Shown here: one piece after another, positions 28,201 through 43,200 of the stretch | How the letters are laid out: every line of letters starts with the position of its first letter | How positions within the stretch are numbered: the stretch's first letter is position 1 | Origin: Hyalella azteca | Taxonomy: Eukaryota; Arthropoda; Malacostraca; Amphipoda; Hyalellidae | Assembly (NCBI RefSeq): GCF_000764305.2 | Contig: NW_025944978.1 | Coordinates: 124,001-188,000 of the forward strand | Length of the DNA: 64,000 bases | Reading direction: 5' to 3' | Notes under the pieces: generated by a model | What the model saw: the letters and a program-made list of their open reading frames with translations, nothing else | Told to the model about the DNA's origin: nothing | Database searches by the model: none | Made by a program: the position numbers and the translations under genes

Positions 28201-31200
28201 ATGATGTCATAAAATCATGAACTTTTTCATTTGGGTCTAATTACCTTATGATCTTTCCTTCTTTTTAGCGCATTTTCACATTTATGAAAAAAATGCACTA
28301 TTGTGCTCGCCATGTCCGTCCGTCTGTCAGTCCATCCGTCTGTCCGTCCGTGACTTCAAGTTTTCGTCGACGAGAAAATGCGCTCTCTGTCACTCACTGC
28401 AGTGAGTACTGAGTTATATTTTTTTGTTTAGGTCTTAACTTAATTCATAGCAATGAAGTGTAGTTAAGCGATCTTTGGAGCAATAATCCCTGCCCACGCA
28501 GGAATGGGTTGACCAACTGCTGTCCTGGGATCCTGCGGACTACAACGGGCTGGAGACCGTCCGTCTTCCGTGCGAGCGGATTTGGCTACCAGATATCGTT
28601 CTCTACAACAAGTGAGTTTAGCACTAAAAAAATTGTCCGAATTGTGGAGTATCGTGCAGAGGATTCAATATATTTCAAACTTGGTCCTGCGCCAATAAAG
28701 AAGAAAAATAGCTAGATTTATCGTAGTATGAGTTATTTGTGTAATTAGTTAATGCCGCCCGAGTACTTTTCTCAATAGGAGATTAACCTTAGTATATGAT
28801 TTGGTTCAACTTTTTATCCTGAATCTTTCTCCTTGGCAAAGAATCGAGTAAATTTTTTTCAGGTAAATATAGTAAAGGAACTCTTGCATTTCATCCCTCT
28901 AGAATATTAATTTGATCACAACGATTAAATATCTTTCACAATTTCTTCTTATTCAAGGACTTCAATTCTCAACTAAAAAATTTTCAGCCCGGTCGCCCTT
29001 GTTCATATTATTTTAATGTGCTGGATAGAGCTGAATCTCCATTAAATTATCGCTTGATAATGTAGCAGTTAAATATAACCTTCATAATAAACGAAGCACT
29101 CAACTCAAGGCTGAAAATCTAATTATAGCTCTCTAAGTTGTTTTAAAAAGAATTTTAAAGGCGTTGCGTTCGACACATAAACTTTCTGTATAAGTGCTAA
29201 GCGAACGAAAACTTTCCACGTTAGCGATTTAGCGGAGATTTTCAGTGTTAATGTCAAGGCTGACCTTGACGCTCTCTGTCTTGCCTGACAAAATTTCAGA
29301 GGCTGGATTGTTTTCAGGCGATCTGTGATTTTTTTATTGCCATATTGAAAGGATTTTTATTCTACTTTCATTGACAAAGTAATTTGTTTATTTTTGCACC
29401 GATCTCTAACTATTGTCCCTAGAAAATATCTGCATGGTCCTTTAAAAACGAAATAAATGGAGAACTCTAATAATTGTGCGTAATTGTACATATAATGTTT
29501 TCTTGGAGCGCTAACAATAGTTTATGGAATATATATGTTGGTAATGTAGGCGTTCACATCATACGTATCTATTTTTTATCGCCCACGATTAAAGTGGTGA
29601 TTTTTCTATTTCAACATTCAATTCTTATCAACATCTTTATGTAAGATGGCAAGCTAGTGCTCATTCTTATTGTTGTTTCACATTCGCAACTATTTTGAGA
29701 CTTACCTTCTCACTTATTTCGCATTTCTTGGATTAAATTTTTGCGTCATGGTTGGTTGACATGCTAACCGGGTTTCTCATGTATGAAAGCGCACACAAAT
29801 CTTAACCTTACTTCTACTAACGCTTGCTGGTAACTTTATATATACCATAAATTTATATACGAATAAAATAGAAGGCTTATTTTATCCGTGAAGAAAGGGT
29901 TAACCGTACCGGGCTGAAGTTCAGGATGTTGCTTCGTCAATAAAATAACCACATTATCTCAATACAGGAAGTCATGAAAAATCTGGTATCGTATTTATTG
30001 CGGCTCGTCGTTGATGGAGATTAGATTGGCCTAAATATATAATTCATTAATTTAAAATCGAAACAGGGAAACCTACTCAGGAATTCCTTATTTAATGGGA
30101 TACCACACAAGGCCTATAATTATAGGGAGTAAATATTATATTCATTTTATAAAGTATATAAATATTCCGCTACATTATCTATTATTTAATGATGATGTAA
30201 TTATATGAATTAAATATTATATCCATTTTATAAAGTATATAAATATTCCGCTACATTATCTATTATTTAATGGTGATGTAATTATATGAATTAAATATTA
30301 TATTCATTTTATAAAGTACATAAATATTCCGCTACGTTATCTCTAATTTAATAATGATGTTCAATACCGGCAGCGCGGACGACTACACGCGCGGCTACAT
30401 GAACAGCAAGGCGATGGTGAGTCACAACGGTAAGGTCTTCTGGCCTCCACCCACCAAGTTCCGCTCCACCTGCCCTGTCGACGTCACGTACTTCCCCTTC
30501 GATGATCAGACCTGCATTCTCAAGCTCGGGTCATGGATCTACGATGGATTCCAGGTAATTATTTTATTTTAATGGATTAGGATTGTCAATATTTGGACCA
30601 GGGAGTAAACTACAAGGCTAAATTGAAGTTTGTTCGTTTTGAGTTGAATGAGTAATTGAATTTTTAGTATTTATACTAATAATCATTTGGGTATTGTTCT
30701 CGTGGTATGAGTCTAGTCTCGACTTGAGATTTATGCAAAGTTAATATTACCAGGCCAGTTGTATGGTGGGAAAATATTGTATATGTATGTATAGTTCAAC
30801 TAAGCGTTCACTACATGAGTGTTTCACTGGCCATTTATCATGTTGGAAGATTATACACAAACGTGATGCGTTAACAACACATTTATGGTATTGCAAAAAT
30901 CAAATGTTGTGCAGGCTTCGTGTTTAGTGTACGACGAGATGTGCAGGATAGGTGTTGCGAGCGATGGTGTTGCACAAGACATGTGTTGCGTTTATGTGTG
31001 ATGCGCGTGAGAGTTTTGCGCAGGCCAGGTGTTGCAAGCGTGGGTGTTGCGCAGGCCAAGTGTTGCGTGTGTGCTGCATGTGAGGGCGTTGCGCAGGCCA
31101 AGTGCTGCGTGTGTGCTGCATGTGAGGGTGTTGCGCAGGCCAAGGGTTGCGTGCATGTTGCATGTGAGGGTGTTGCGCAGGCCAAGTGTTGCGTGTGTGC

Positions 31201-34200
31201 TGCATGTGAGGGTGTTGCGCAGGCCAAGCGTTGCACACAACACCAGCTCGTCCCTAGATAAGCTATAGGCTGGGGAGCTAAGGCCCCGGAACTCCTGAAT
31301 GCCGCGAGTCCCCGTGGACAGCGGCTCACGATGCCCATATAAGGAAGGCCTGACAAGTTACTGGGATCTGCCGTTCAAAGAAACATCGATCGACGAACCA
31401 ACGAAACTCTCCTGAGGAGAATTCTTTTACTTTTTAGCGGGCACGAGTAAAAAGGGAATGTAAAAATTGACACTTTTCGATCTGATTTTTTTTCACTTAA
31501 TCGAAAATAAATAGCAGTTATGACGAGAATTGGGTGATGTTTTCTTTTAAGATTTGCGGTCCGTGCATTCACATTAAATTCGTTTACATGAAAGAAATTT
31601 TAAATTTGAATTTATTATTTTGATAAGTACACAATAGAGTCTAAGGAATTAAATTTTAGCTTTACTGACGTATTACAAATATTCGTCCGTACAAATATTC
31701 GTCCGGTTTTAGGGGTCGCCTTTTTTTATATTTTATGAATATTTTAGTTCTTCTCGCTACCTTAAAGCTCCCAGGCAAGTTGTATTTTGACTCCAAGTTA
31801 ATATACCTGCTTAACGACCGGCTAATGCCTTAACTTCCTTATTAAATTTTTCATTGTTTCAAGTTTGCAAATAATTTTGATAAAAATCGCTATATTGAAT
31901 GAAAAAACGTGTTATCTTCTTCAAAAAACTGACTTTGCGTCGATAGGCCGTGATAAATTTCCGTGAATTTTCAACAAAAATTTCATAATAAGAGCATCTC
32001 AAGTTATCTGCAACTATCAATGCAAGGCTCCATTTAATCTTCAAAACTAAAGAAGGAAGTACATTGACTTGTAAGCGACGGTATAGATAGATAATATATG
32101 AGCATCTACATTCAAGGCAAGCGATGATATTCTCGCGTCAGCCTTGGAGTTCGTCGCATCAATACCGAACCATTTGAGCGGCCAAGGCTGGCCTTTCCTT
32201 GCATTTTATGATGCACGAAACTTTTTTCATGAAGATGACGGCTCCATATATAGCTTCGAGTCTCGTTCAAGCCAATGTTGGTGCAAGGTTTGATGGCACA
32301 TACAATAATAACTAACCATCGTCGTGTGTGATAATTAGATCCTTATATGATAACAAGGTGTGGTAAGGTGCGTAATGCCCGGTTGATAGAAGATCTTAAT
32401 AGAAGATGAGTCCACGCTGCACTCGAATGTCGCTCCATGTAATCAACTTGATGCACGCGATGTTATTTTGATGTACTAAGCACGCAGAGACTTTGGTAGC
32501 TTTCATATTTCACTAAAATTCTGTACGTAGATTTGTACCTTTAATGTAGGTTGATGTCACCAACCGCACCGCTGACGTCGACCTCACAAACTACATCTCT
32601 AACGGCGAGTGGGAGCTGCTCGAGGCTAGGATCATCAGAAATGTTATCTACTACTCCTGCTGTCCTGAACCCTTCCCTGATGTCACCATCACCATCACCA
32701 TCAGGTCGGTTGGGTGGTTGCATTACATTCTTTACTGATATTATGTCTGTTATGTAATGACATCATCACTGCCATCAGCATGACAGGTTAGTTCATGCCG
32801 TCACGATCACCTACATCAAATTATTACCATTGACATAATTATATTACCATAATATAACCATAATCATTACCATCAGGCTAGTTGGGTGATGACGTCACTA
32901 TCACAATTACCAACAGTTTGAAATGCTATTTCAATGTCTCCAGCTCCATCAGGTTCGTTTTAAGTGGCGCTCTCACTTCACAATCTTCATTAGTTTAGTT
33001 ATGTGATAACATCAAAAATACCAGCTGCATCAGGTTGACTAGATGATGAATTACCTAACGCCAATTCCATCAGGGTGGCTATGAGATCATGTAACCTTCA
33101 CCAAATTCATTAGATTTTGATGTCACCAGCTCGCATATTTGGACTCATTTTAGTTAATTTTTTCCATTTTTTTTTCAGGCGAAAAATTTGTCTCCCGTGA
33201 CTACTTGTGCAAAATCCTCGGCTTATGCATTTAAAATATGCACGGGATAAAAAAAATTCAATTAATTGTAGACACGGATTAATTGTTATAAATTTTTCCA
33301 TATTCCTTAATTTGAATTTAATATATAAAATTAATAGATAAAATAATGATAAATAAAATACTTTTTTTCGATTTTTATAACCCTGTCACGACACCATTAA
33401 ATAAATTAAATGTGCCGTCCTAAATCGTTACACTATTGTAATGATTATTACATAATCGATTATTTTGCATGAAATTGACTCATTTCTATAAGATCGTAGA
33501 CAACATAACTTGAAAGTCGAGTTCTTGAAACTTTTTAAAATATTTAAACATTTATCCAGCCATCGGACATCATTTACAATTAAATTAAAACTCTTGTCTT
33601 GACAAAATTTTTGTGATTTTCGTCTCGAGTAAAACAGAAAGCTTTTCGTGGAGCTGAGGAAATAGAATCTGAAGACGGGCGCAACTGTGACTGCTTGTAA
33701 TAATTCTTGTCTCATTACAAGATGTTTAGGTTTTTAGTTATAGTTGTTTGCTGCGCTTAGCAGACGACTGAAGGACATCTCGTTTTTTTTTTGGAGGGTC
33801 TTTTTTCGTTAAAAATTTCAGCAAAGTTCTAGTCATTTTAAGTTGGGGAATCTTAATGAAATGAACATACGACGTTATTTGTTTCTTTGTCTTTACATTA
33901 AATTATTAAACATTAGACTGATTAGGACTGAATGACTTGTCTAAAATTTTCAAAATTATATTTGATTCCACAAGAAAGGTTTGGACGTTTTAACCCGCAT
34001 GAAACACTAGTTTTAATGCATTTTTCGATAGAGGAATTATGCCTACACCCTGCGAGCAAAAAATTTATATTACCTACGATTTTAAAATTACGAACTGTAA
34101 TTGTACATCAACAAATATGTAACTCTTATCTTATCTCAACGGTATTATTATGCAACTACAGTCATTCAGATTTTTTGTAATACCTGAGATCCTATTCACA

Positions 34201-37200
34201 ATTATATACCACATGAAAAAATTTCTTCTTTTATCTCAAGTTGGAGTTGAGCGCCAGTGTATTTTTCTCAAGTGGAAGGCGTCGCGCTTGGTCTAATATC
34301 GTCCCTTGACTGCGTCAAAACAATGGCTCAATTTTTTTGAGAGCTGAAGGCTCTCGGTGATGGGTTTCTTAATCAGAACCTCGGCCTCGGGTTGCCGCCA
34401 GAAGTCGTTAGTCTTCTTCTGGACGGTCAACGCACAGCCGCTCTGCGATATTACTTTAGTTCGACTTTGTTTTCGACGTCGCCCTTAGTGGAAAATATTG
34501 ATTACGTTTCACTAATCGTGGAAATCTAAGGAATACAGATTTTAATCCCTGTATGTTCTTCAACAGTCTTTTTTTATCGAAAACAATAATTCCGGATACC
34601 ATACAAATTTTGATCTAATTTAAATATGGAAGATTTAATCAAAGTACAATTACTGAATGGGTTAATAGAAATATTCGTACAGGTTGCAAATTAATCTTAA
34701 AAACACGATTTTCCAATGTGATCTTCGAACAAAGGTGACATATTCCATCGATCAAATCTTAAAAAGTGGAACTTTGGAAGTCGGTCGTATGGCAATCGAC
34801 TCAATAGGAAGCAATCGCAAGATGTCAGCAAAGTCGGGACTCAAAAGCTGACGAAAATTATAAAGTTTTTGCGTTTCAGGCGAGTTTTGCAGATCGCAAG
34901 TTGTTTGTCCACCGTTAGTTAGCGTAGGTCTCATGGATTATTCAGCTGGTATTTGAACTTTTTCAGGTCTTTTGAGAATTTGCGCCCTCAATAGCCATTT
35001 AATTCAGAATTTGACAGTTTCTGTGGTTGAAGCGCCTCTAGAACCTGAAACGGAATAAAAAAAAGTCCAGATCATCACTGTACTATTTATTACTCGACAA
35101 AAATTATAATATAAATTGAAATAACTCGTATAGCATTTCGACAAATCAAGTTTTGATACAGAAAATAATTCGTATTACTGCTCAACATTATAGGTAATAT
35201 TATCTAATGTAATATTAATAATTAACGTAATATTATGTAATGATCTTGATATTTAGCCACATTTATCACTACCAGAACCACCAAGACACTCAGGCTAAGC
35301 GATGTCATGCAGGGGATGAACGCATTCCTTTGCCCCAAGAGTCCCCAGGATGGTGGCCAGGAATCCTAAGAATTGCATCAAATTAGTTAATGTAGCGAGT
35401 GGAAAGCTCAAGTTTTATCTTTTGTGCCTTGGGAACAATCTAGGCATTTTGTTCAAAAAACAAGGGGGATTCGAGGGTGGCCGACCATCGGGCTGCTCTA
35501 AAACGGCTCTAATCGCCGATTAAAACTAGCGAAAGGGGTTACCCCAAGCACGGCTGCCGCATGTGGACATTAATACCTGGTGTTTTTAGCTGTAATTCAC
35601 GCTTCAAATCGCAGGGACAGTTTCTCATTAATAATTTGCGTTACAAAAATGAATAACTATTGCCCAGATTGATGCATTCTAGGAACAAACTATGCACCAA
35701 TTCGAACGCAACAATATCTGAACATGGACGCTAACGACTTGTTTGTTATATAAAATGAGCAGTGCGTTCAACCAATAATCTGTCGAGGGACATCGCTGAA
35801 TCTCGTCAGTAATTCCTCCTATGATTCAACAATTCTGGTTGTGCTCACTTTTTCGTCTTGCTTGATGTTATTGGTCTAATTTGCCGCACCTTTGGCAGTC
35901 CGAATGCAATCATAAATCGCTTCAATTGAGCTGGATTCTGCGTTCGACCAAATCCAGCTCCATATGCGACTGATGCAGCATGGCGTCCATGATGACCAAT
36001 AATTTCCCAATAAATTTTATTTATTACCTTCAGACTAAAATATAAAACTCATTGCAGAGTCAAGAAAAATCAGATTAAAAGGCGAGCTTGACTACCACCG
36101 CTGATAATGAACTTTTCCGTATAGATTAAAATCAGAAATGTTTTCTGAATCATTAACATTTTTCAAGTTAAACTATATCGTATACATATAAATTTGTAAT
36201 ACATTTTTACGTTGTAGGAATGAAATTAATAAAAAGAATGTGAGAATGAAAATGTGTACTGAATTTATTAAACAATATAGTTTCTAATAATATAATATGG
36301 CAGACGCAAGACGCTGTACTACATGTACAACGTTGTGCTGCCGTGCATGATGATGTCGGTGCTGACGCTGCTGGTGTTCTGCCTGCCCCCGGACTCTGGC
36401 GAGAAGATTGCCTTGGGCGTCACGGTGCTGCTCGCCTTCAGCGTCTTCATGCTCGCCATTGCCGAAAAAATGCCAGAGACCTCAGAGTCTATCCCACTCA
36501 TTGGTGAGTCTTCTGGCCAAACTATTACCGAGAATTGGTAATAGTTTGGCATATTTACAGTTAAATTGAATTGTTATTCTTTCTGAAGTTTGTTAAAAAA
36601 AATTCAGAAGCCTATAAACAGTTGAATTTGATTGTTAATCTCTCTGAAGTTTGTACTGCATAAGGGCATACTTGGCTACAAAAGGGGAAAAGGCTCTTGG
36701 AGAAATGAAAGGCTCACTCACCAATAGGTGAATTTCAAAGTAATTAGTGGGTATATAATTTCGAGTGTGTTACTTGATATATCCTACTTACTGCTGTAAT
36801 TAGTAACAAATTATGAATTTCTGAATTTGTGGCCTAAAGTTTTGAATTTGAGTGACTCCGTTGAGTCTACACTAATAGATAAACTCGAAATAATAGGATA
36901 AAGCAATAGAATTAATAAGTAAAACTGAGAAATTTCTACTATTGATCTGAACCTCATTGAAGAAAATTATGCGGAAATGTTTCAATCGCATATAAACTTT
37001 TAATTAACAGCTAAATCTTAATTTAAACCATTTTAACATACTTAAAAAATTCCATGCGTAATTCTTCGGTTTGCATTTCGTATAGAAATGTATTTCCGAT
37101 TGATATTGATATGCAGTTGCTCGCTATCTACATGAAGATAAACGCTTTATTTGCACTTTATTTTTTTAAGCATGAACATTTATTTGGCTTCAAATCCAAT

Positions 37201-40200
37201 TTTTTGGGGGCCAGTCTATAAATATTTTGAATATATGTGATCCATAACAGAGTCACTAAGCTAATCCACCGACAACTAGAGCTATCCAACCGCCAAAAAT
37301 GCTTACTGAAAGCAAGTAATCAAACAATTAAAAAAATTTATCACTTGGCATTTTCAGTGCAATTAAATTCGTATGAATGCCTGAAAGATCTCTTGCATTA
37401 ACTGTCATGTCTCTTAAAGAATTTTATTGAAGTGTTAAGGAAGTGGTTTCCAAAAAGGTTCACGTATCGCAAGTTTCGTATAAAATATTACTGGAAGATG
37501 TGGCATACATGAAGGGATGCTTCGTGTAAGGTTTTAATTTCCATACGAAAAGACAATTTATGATCTGATATTATTGCATAATATTTTCAAAGCATTTCCC
37601 AGACTACACACCTACATCCGACTTTAGTGAGAAGTTTTTTGAATACTAGTGGATATAAAATATGTGAATTTTCTTAGAGTAAACCGATTATAAACATACG
37701 ATTTACCGATGCATAAGGCAATTTTTAATTAGCTATCGCTGCGAAAAATTAGGCTGATGGCCCACGTGGGAACATTTGGTCTTCTGACGGCACTTTTAAA
37801 GGAAAAACAGAAAGAAAAAACTAGTGCCAGAAACTTAGCGGAAGAGAAGGCGCTTATAAAACTGTCAGGAAGCGACACGGTTTCCTGGGTACGAGTTAGC
37901 ACCCTGGCCACGTCCGACTGGACTTCAAGCTTTACTTAGCTTTTTTGCATTGGACTCTCACGATCGGGGTTTTTTATACGAATTTCAACTGATGCGTATC
38001 ACGAATGCCACTAAAACGAATACTAATAGTTTGGAAAAAATTAATATTTCAATATTTCACTGAATATTCCATAGATTGCCATTTTTCAGGCATATACGCG
38101 ATTAGAATCGCAAGATGTGATATTTTTTCATTAACTCAAATGTTAACTTAAATGTTAAATGTACCTTTCTTTAAATTACATAGGATTTAATGAATATTTA
38201 CAAATTTTTCCTCAGTGTCAATGAAGATAGTAATTTACCATTCATAAGTGCAAGTTTTAATATTTAAGAAGGTGAACATTTAAATAAATTTGATCATATA
38301 TAAATTCCTTGTATTTTCAGACTTCTGTCTCGTTTTGTTATATTTTTCGCTTCGTGTTAAAGACTGATGCATTATAATAGAATTATTTGGAGAAGTTATT
38401 AGTTGGTTATTAAGTTAGTCAAGGCAAGCCTGTGACTCCCATCTTTGTCGAGTGGTCATTAGTTTGCCGAACAAGATTGTTACATAAATTAATGTGTTTT
38501 ATGCACGTTAGATGAATATTCCAAAATATGAAAACATCAAATTCCAGCACAAATTCTGTAAAGTAAAAATCCAACATCCATGCAAGGCCATGTGAATTCC
38601 TAGTAATACTGATAATATTTATTTATCATTATTTCTATGGTCTGATTTTTAACCACATCTGCCAATCTCATCAGCTATCAGCCGTAGACTAATTTTATAA
38701 TTTGATTTTAAAAAACTTTTTTCGGTGTACCTTGAAATGTAACTTTAATTTTTTCGGTGTACCTTGCAACGTAGTGTTACGCCGCACCGATTTCGATAAA
38801 TCGAATAAATTGTTGGTCAATTTCTGCCCTAACTCTTAACTCGACGCTGCACAATAAAGGCCGCAGATTGGTCGTTCCGCCGGCTGTTGTTTCGGGATAT
38901 TAGAGTTCGTTCACTTCAATATTTTATAGGAGATGTTGCCAGTAAACTTCACACAAACAATAATCAACGAGCGCTTCTTAGATATCCCATTTGCACTAAA
39001 CTATACGCTGGGGACGAAAAGATAAGGCAGTGGCATAATTTTTTTATGATCCAAAAATATAAAGCGTATGACAAGCATATTTTCTTTAACTATTGTTTTA
39101 CTTGATCTTCAAAATACATTTTATACCTAAATTCTAGTATTTTAGACACTTTAAAGCTATTTCAAAATTTTTTCAATAATTTTCATTTTATTCCTCCGCT
39201 TCGCAAAAATTTCCTCAACTGATCATTTTGTAAGATTCAACTACGGCAATCCCTGGATAAAGAAAATATTTTCAGCCAGAAATCACATACAATATATTGG
39301 CGGAATAACAGGAAGGATAAATACCTCATCGAAACTTGACAAATATGAGGCGAGTTTTTCTTGCACCAGCGAAACTGTAATGAAAAGTTGGGAGCCTTGA
39401 GAGCGGCAGGAAACACGGCACGAACATGCGTCGTGCGAGTGTAATTTGTCAGAAATATTACGGAGTTTTTTGATACTGCAGAAGAAAAGATAGGATCCGT
39501 ATCGCTGGTCCTGCGGTCGCTGACACCACTTCCCAAAAAATCGCTTCCCCGATGGTTGATGCTTCCGAAACGACGCTCCCGGTAACTCGAGTTTTGATGG
39601 AATTGCAAGAGAAGTAAAATTGTTAAAATCACATGACCATCGTGAGGAGTAAGTTTGCGCTAATGTCAGGACAATCAATTTAATTCTGTTTAAAACGTAA
39701 GAGTTATTCAGAAATTCTTTTCTACTGAAAAGGCCATGTATGCGTATTTTTAAGCATCAAAGTACATGGATCACAGATCCCTGTAACGATTACATGAATC
39801 ATCTTTTCATTTATGAATGACAGTCAAAGTCTGGGAAACATTGGCTGTGCCGATACTTCAAAGGCTTAACGATATATTTTAGATAGCTCTTAAGTATCAT
39901 GAATACTACCGTGTTTGCGCTCCTCGATCAATTGACTGATCCTTCTCTGGCACACTCTGGATGAGGCAGCTATCCTAGCTGACGTTTAAATCCCCTCAAG
40001 GATCCTATATCATCCTTCTGAATGATTACGCCGCTGACAGCTTCATGGCAGAACAGACTCACAGGCTCGTGATAGTTTCAGTTTATTTGTTAGCCTTGCT
40101 TTGCCCTGCGATCGCCTAATTCAGAAGGAAATTTGCACCATTATCCTACCGATGCCTGTCTGAGTGAAATTTTCAAGCAAACCTAGGTATAATTTGCTGT

Positions 40201-43200
40201 TTTCTGGTTTAAATTAACATTTTCAGCGTTATTTTCTTCAGTTTTTGGAGTGTTCTCGCGAATTGGATTTACGTGCGGTTAAAAAGTATCACGAAGAAAT
40301 TACTGCTCTGAAGCATTCATGGTTCTTGCCGCCTCATTATAAGATCCAGAACACAAATTTGGCTCCACTACCTAGTGTCATACCCATATTAATAATTTAC
40401 TCGTTGATTATTACAAAGAGTAAATTCACTAAATTTCTGTCTTACTTGTTTGAAATGTCATTGTGTTTTTAGGGATCTACCTGACTGCCGTTATGACCAT
40501 CACTTCCATCTCCATCATCATGACGGTGATTGTGTTGAACTGCCACTACCGTGGCCCCATTCAGAAGGAAGTCTCGCCCTGGATGAGGAGGTACGTTTTG
40601 ATTTCAACCGATCATTTTTATTGAAATCGATAGATTTAGCAAAAAGCACATCTTATTCAATAGATGCAAACACACTGAAAAGTCCTAGTATATAGTAATA
40701 TTTTCCAGGTATTTTCTTCACAGTTTTTGTGTATTTGGAAATTCACCAACAGAATGAAAGGCATTTTATCACCAACATATTTATTAACATTTTGAAAATT
40801 TTTAACTGCAATGTCACTTTCAGAATATTCCTGGATTCTGGCCTGGTCGAGAAGTGCCGCAGCTTTACCAGAAACAGCCATACCAGCTCCAACAACAACC
40901 AGAGCTCCACTAAAGAGACTCTGACGTCACCCAACGACTCTCACTCTTTCTTCGGCTTGAAGTGGAGGAACAGGTCCTTGGCCAAACCCAAAGAACCCGA
41001 TGAGAATAATGCGAGCGGCCGACACAGCAACTCGAACAACGTGGCTCCGCCTAAAGTAATGACTTCTTCCTTCCTGGGAGACTTCACCAACAACATCGCT
41101 AAAGACCATACTCTCAAAGTGGGTTCTTGTTTAATACGTAGTGGCATTGAATTGTAGTAAGTAATATGTTTGATACGTAGTGGCCATATACACGTAATGG
41201 GAGTTAGGAATTATTAGTGTTTACTTATATATAATATAGAAGTCCGAAGATCCCACAAGTGATCACTTTTTCCGAAAGTGAAGAAATGTTACAGAACAGA
41301 AATATATTGGTATAATTTATAATAATTGTTTAATAATTTTATAATATATTGGTACAATGATTGTTATAATGAGTTTATTATTAGAGCTATATTAATGCAT
41401 TGAGATAGGAAATATAAGACGTTCAATTAGTTCAAACTTCAAAACATAAAAAAATTATTAATTGACGAGAAAATTTATCCTAAAATAAAAGTAACATCTT
41501 TTGGCGTAACTAAAATTTAGGAAAAATCCAGAAAATCTTAAAAACAATGTTTTTCATTTCATATATTTCATAATGATCATTGTTAATTGGATATGAGACA
41601 TACAAATACATTGTTAATGTTTCTTTTTTAGGACACTAATCATAGCTTTATATTTTTGTCTGAAGATGAACGATATATCAATGTTATCGAAGTCTGTAAT
41701 CAGCACACTAGTATCATTATCATATAAGTCTGTAATCTGCTCACAATATCATTACCACGAAAATCATATTATTATCAAGTAATCACTGATTACTCTGAGC
41801 CCACAGCAGGCCGACACAATCCACCTGACGGTGGAAGGCGTCCACGAAGACGGACGCACCGACGGCTTCGTGGCGGTTGACGCGTCTAGTGTGGAAGACC
41901 TAAACTATGGATGGCGCGAGTACAACGATTCCAACTCCTTCCGCAGAACCAACTCCATCAGGTGATTTTCCTTCCGCAGAACCAACTCCATCAGGTGATT
42001 TTCTTCCCGCTGAACCAACTCCAGCAGGTGATTTACCTTCCGCAGAACCAACTCCATCAGTTGATTTACCTTCCGCAGAACCAACTCTATAAGGTGATTT
42101 TCTTTCCGCAGAACCAACTTCATCACATGATTTTCTTCCCGCTGAACCAACTCCATCAGGTGATTTTCTTTCCGCAGAACAAACTCTATCAGGGGATTTT
42201 CTTTCCGCAGAATCAACTCCATCAGATGATTTACTTTCCGCAGAATTATCTCTACCGGGTGATTGTCCTTTTGTAGAACCTACTCGATCATTATTTCTGG
42301 TATTAGGCATCTTTTGACATCGAATGTTAGAGAATTAATAACCCTAAAAAGCGTTCTAATTTCCGCCGTGGTCACCCGCATTCAAGGGGCATTCATCAAA
42401 ACGTATAAGTTTATGGGCATAAAATGTTGACACTAATTTGTGGATCATTTCTGATCTTTGAATCGAAGCCTGAACAAAGAATTAAACAAAGATCGAAGCC
42501 TGATCTTTATCCAGGCTTCGTTGCACGGCTTTGGAAACAACTAATATCCAATCTCGCTTCAGGTCTAACGTCTGCCCTAGCAACGCAAACATTTGATCAC
42601 ACCAGGGTAGTAAATTATGTGCTGATATGGTCATTGTTAATATCTAAATATATGTTATTCCTAGAATTATCTATATATTATATACAATTATCATGTTTGC
42701 CGATTAAATTTCTCTGACTAAAAAGTTAGTACCGGGAACTGTGAGATTAAAGTTAACTTATAATCGAGTGCCTAAGAATGTGGCAATTGAGCCGCCATGA
42801 ATGAAAGCATGTAAACGACTAAAAATATTTCGTGTTATCTTCAAATAAAGATTAATGATGACGTCCATATGTAGGTAATAATAACACGTAATTAATAAAT
42901 TAATAGCGACTATTATATCATTATTAAAGGTCGTACATTACGCCATTAATATTATCACCGCTAGCCAACGATGAAATATCATTATAATCATTATATATGC
43001 TAGCCAACGACGACATGCCATTTCCAAAGCATTTCCAACAATGGCATACCAAAATCAGCACCTAGTGATGATAGTAGGTCCTTATCAACTCAAAGTAATG
43101 ACATTCACGATTCGCAGCCACAGCCCCGTCGTGGCGGGAGGTTGTCGCCTACAGGAGGAGATCCTCATGGCGCTAAGGGCGTTGCTGAGCCGACAGCTGC

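Noticed and set aside
30883..31356. Long open frames on both strands with repeated Cys-rich or His-rich peptides
   Set aside because: They come from the 42-bp minisatellite (unit divisible by 3) and lie in receptor intron 5; no splice signals or family match.
39237..39678. Overlapping 131-codon minus-strand frames
   Set aside because: Two frames of equal length over the same DNA with no recognisable motif; in receptor intron 7.
41900..42310. Open frames through the 33-bp array encoding repeated Pro/Ser/Glu peptides on + and Ser/Lys/Gly peptides on -
   Set aside because: The frame that continues exon 10 hits TGA at once. The other frames are open only because the unit is 33 bp.
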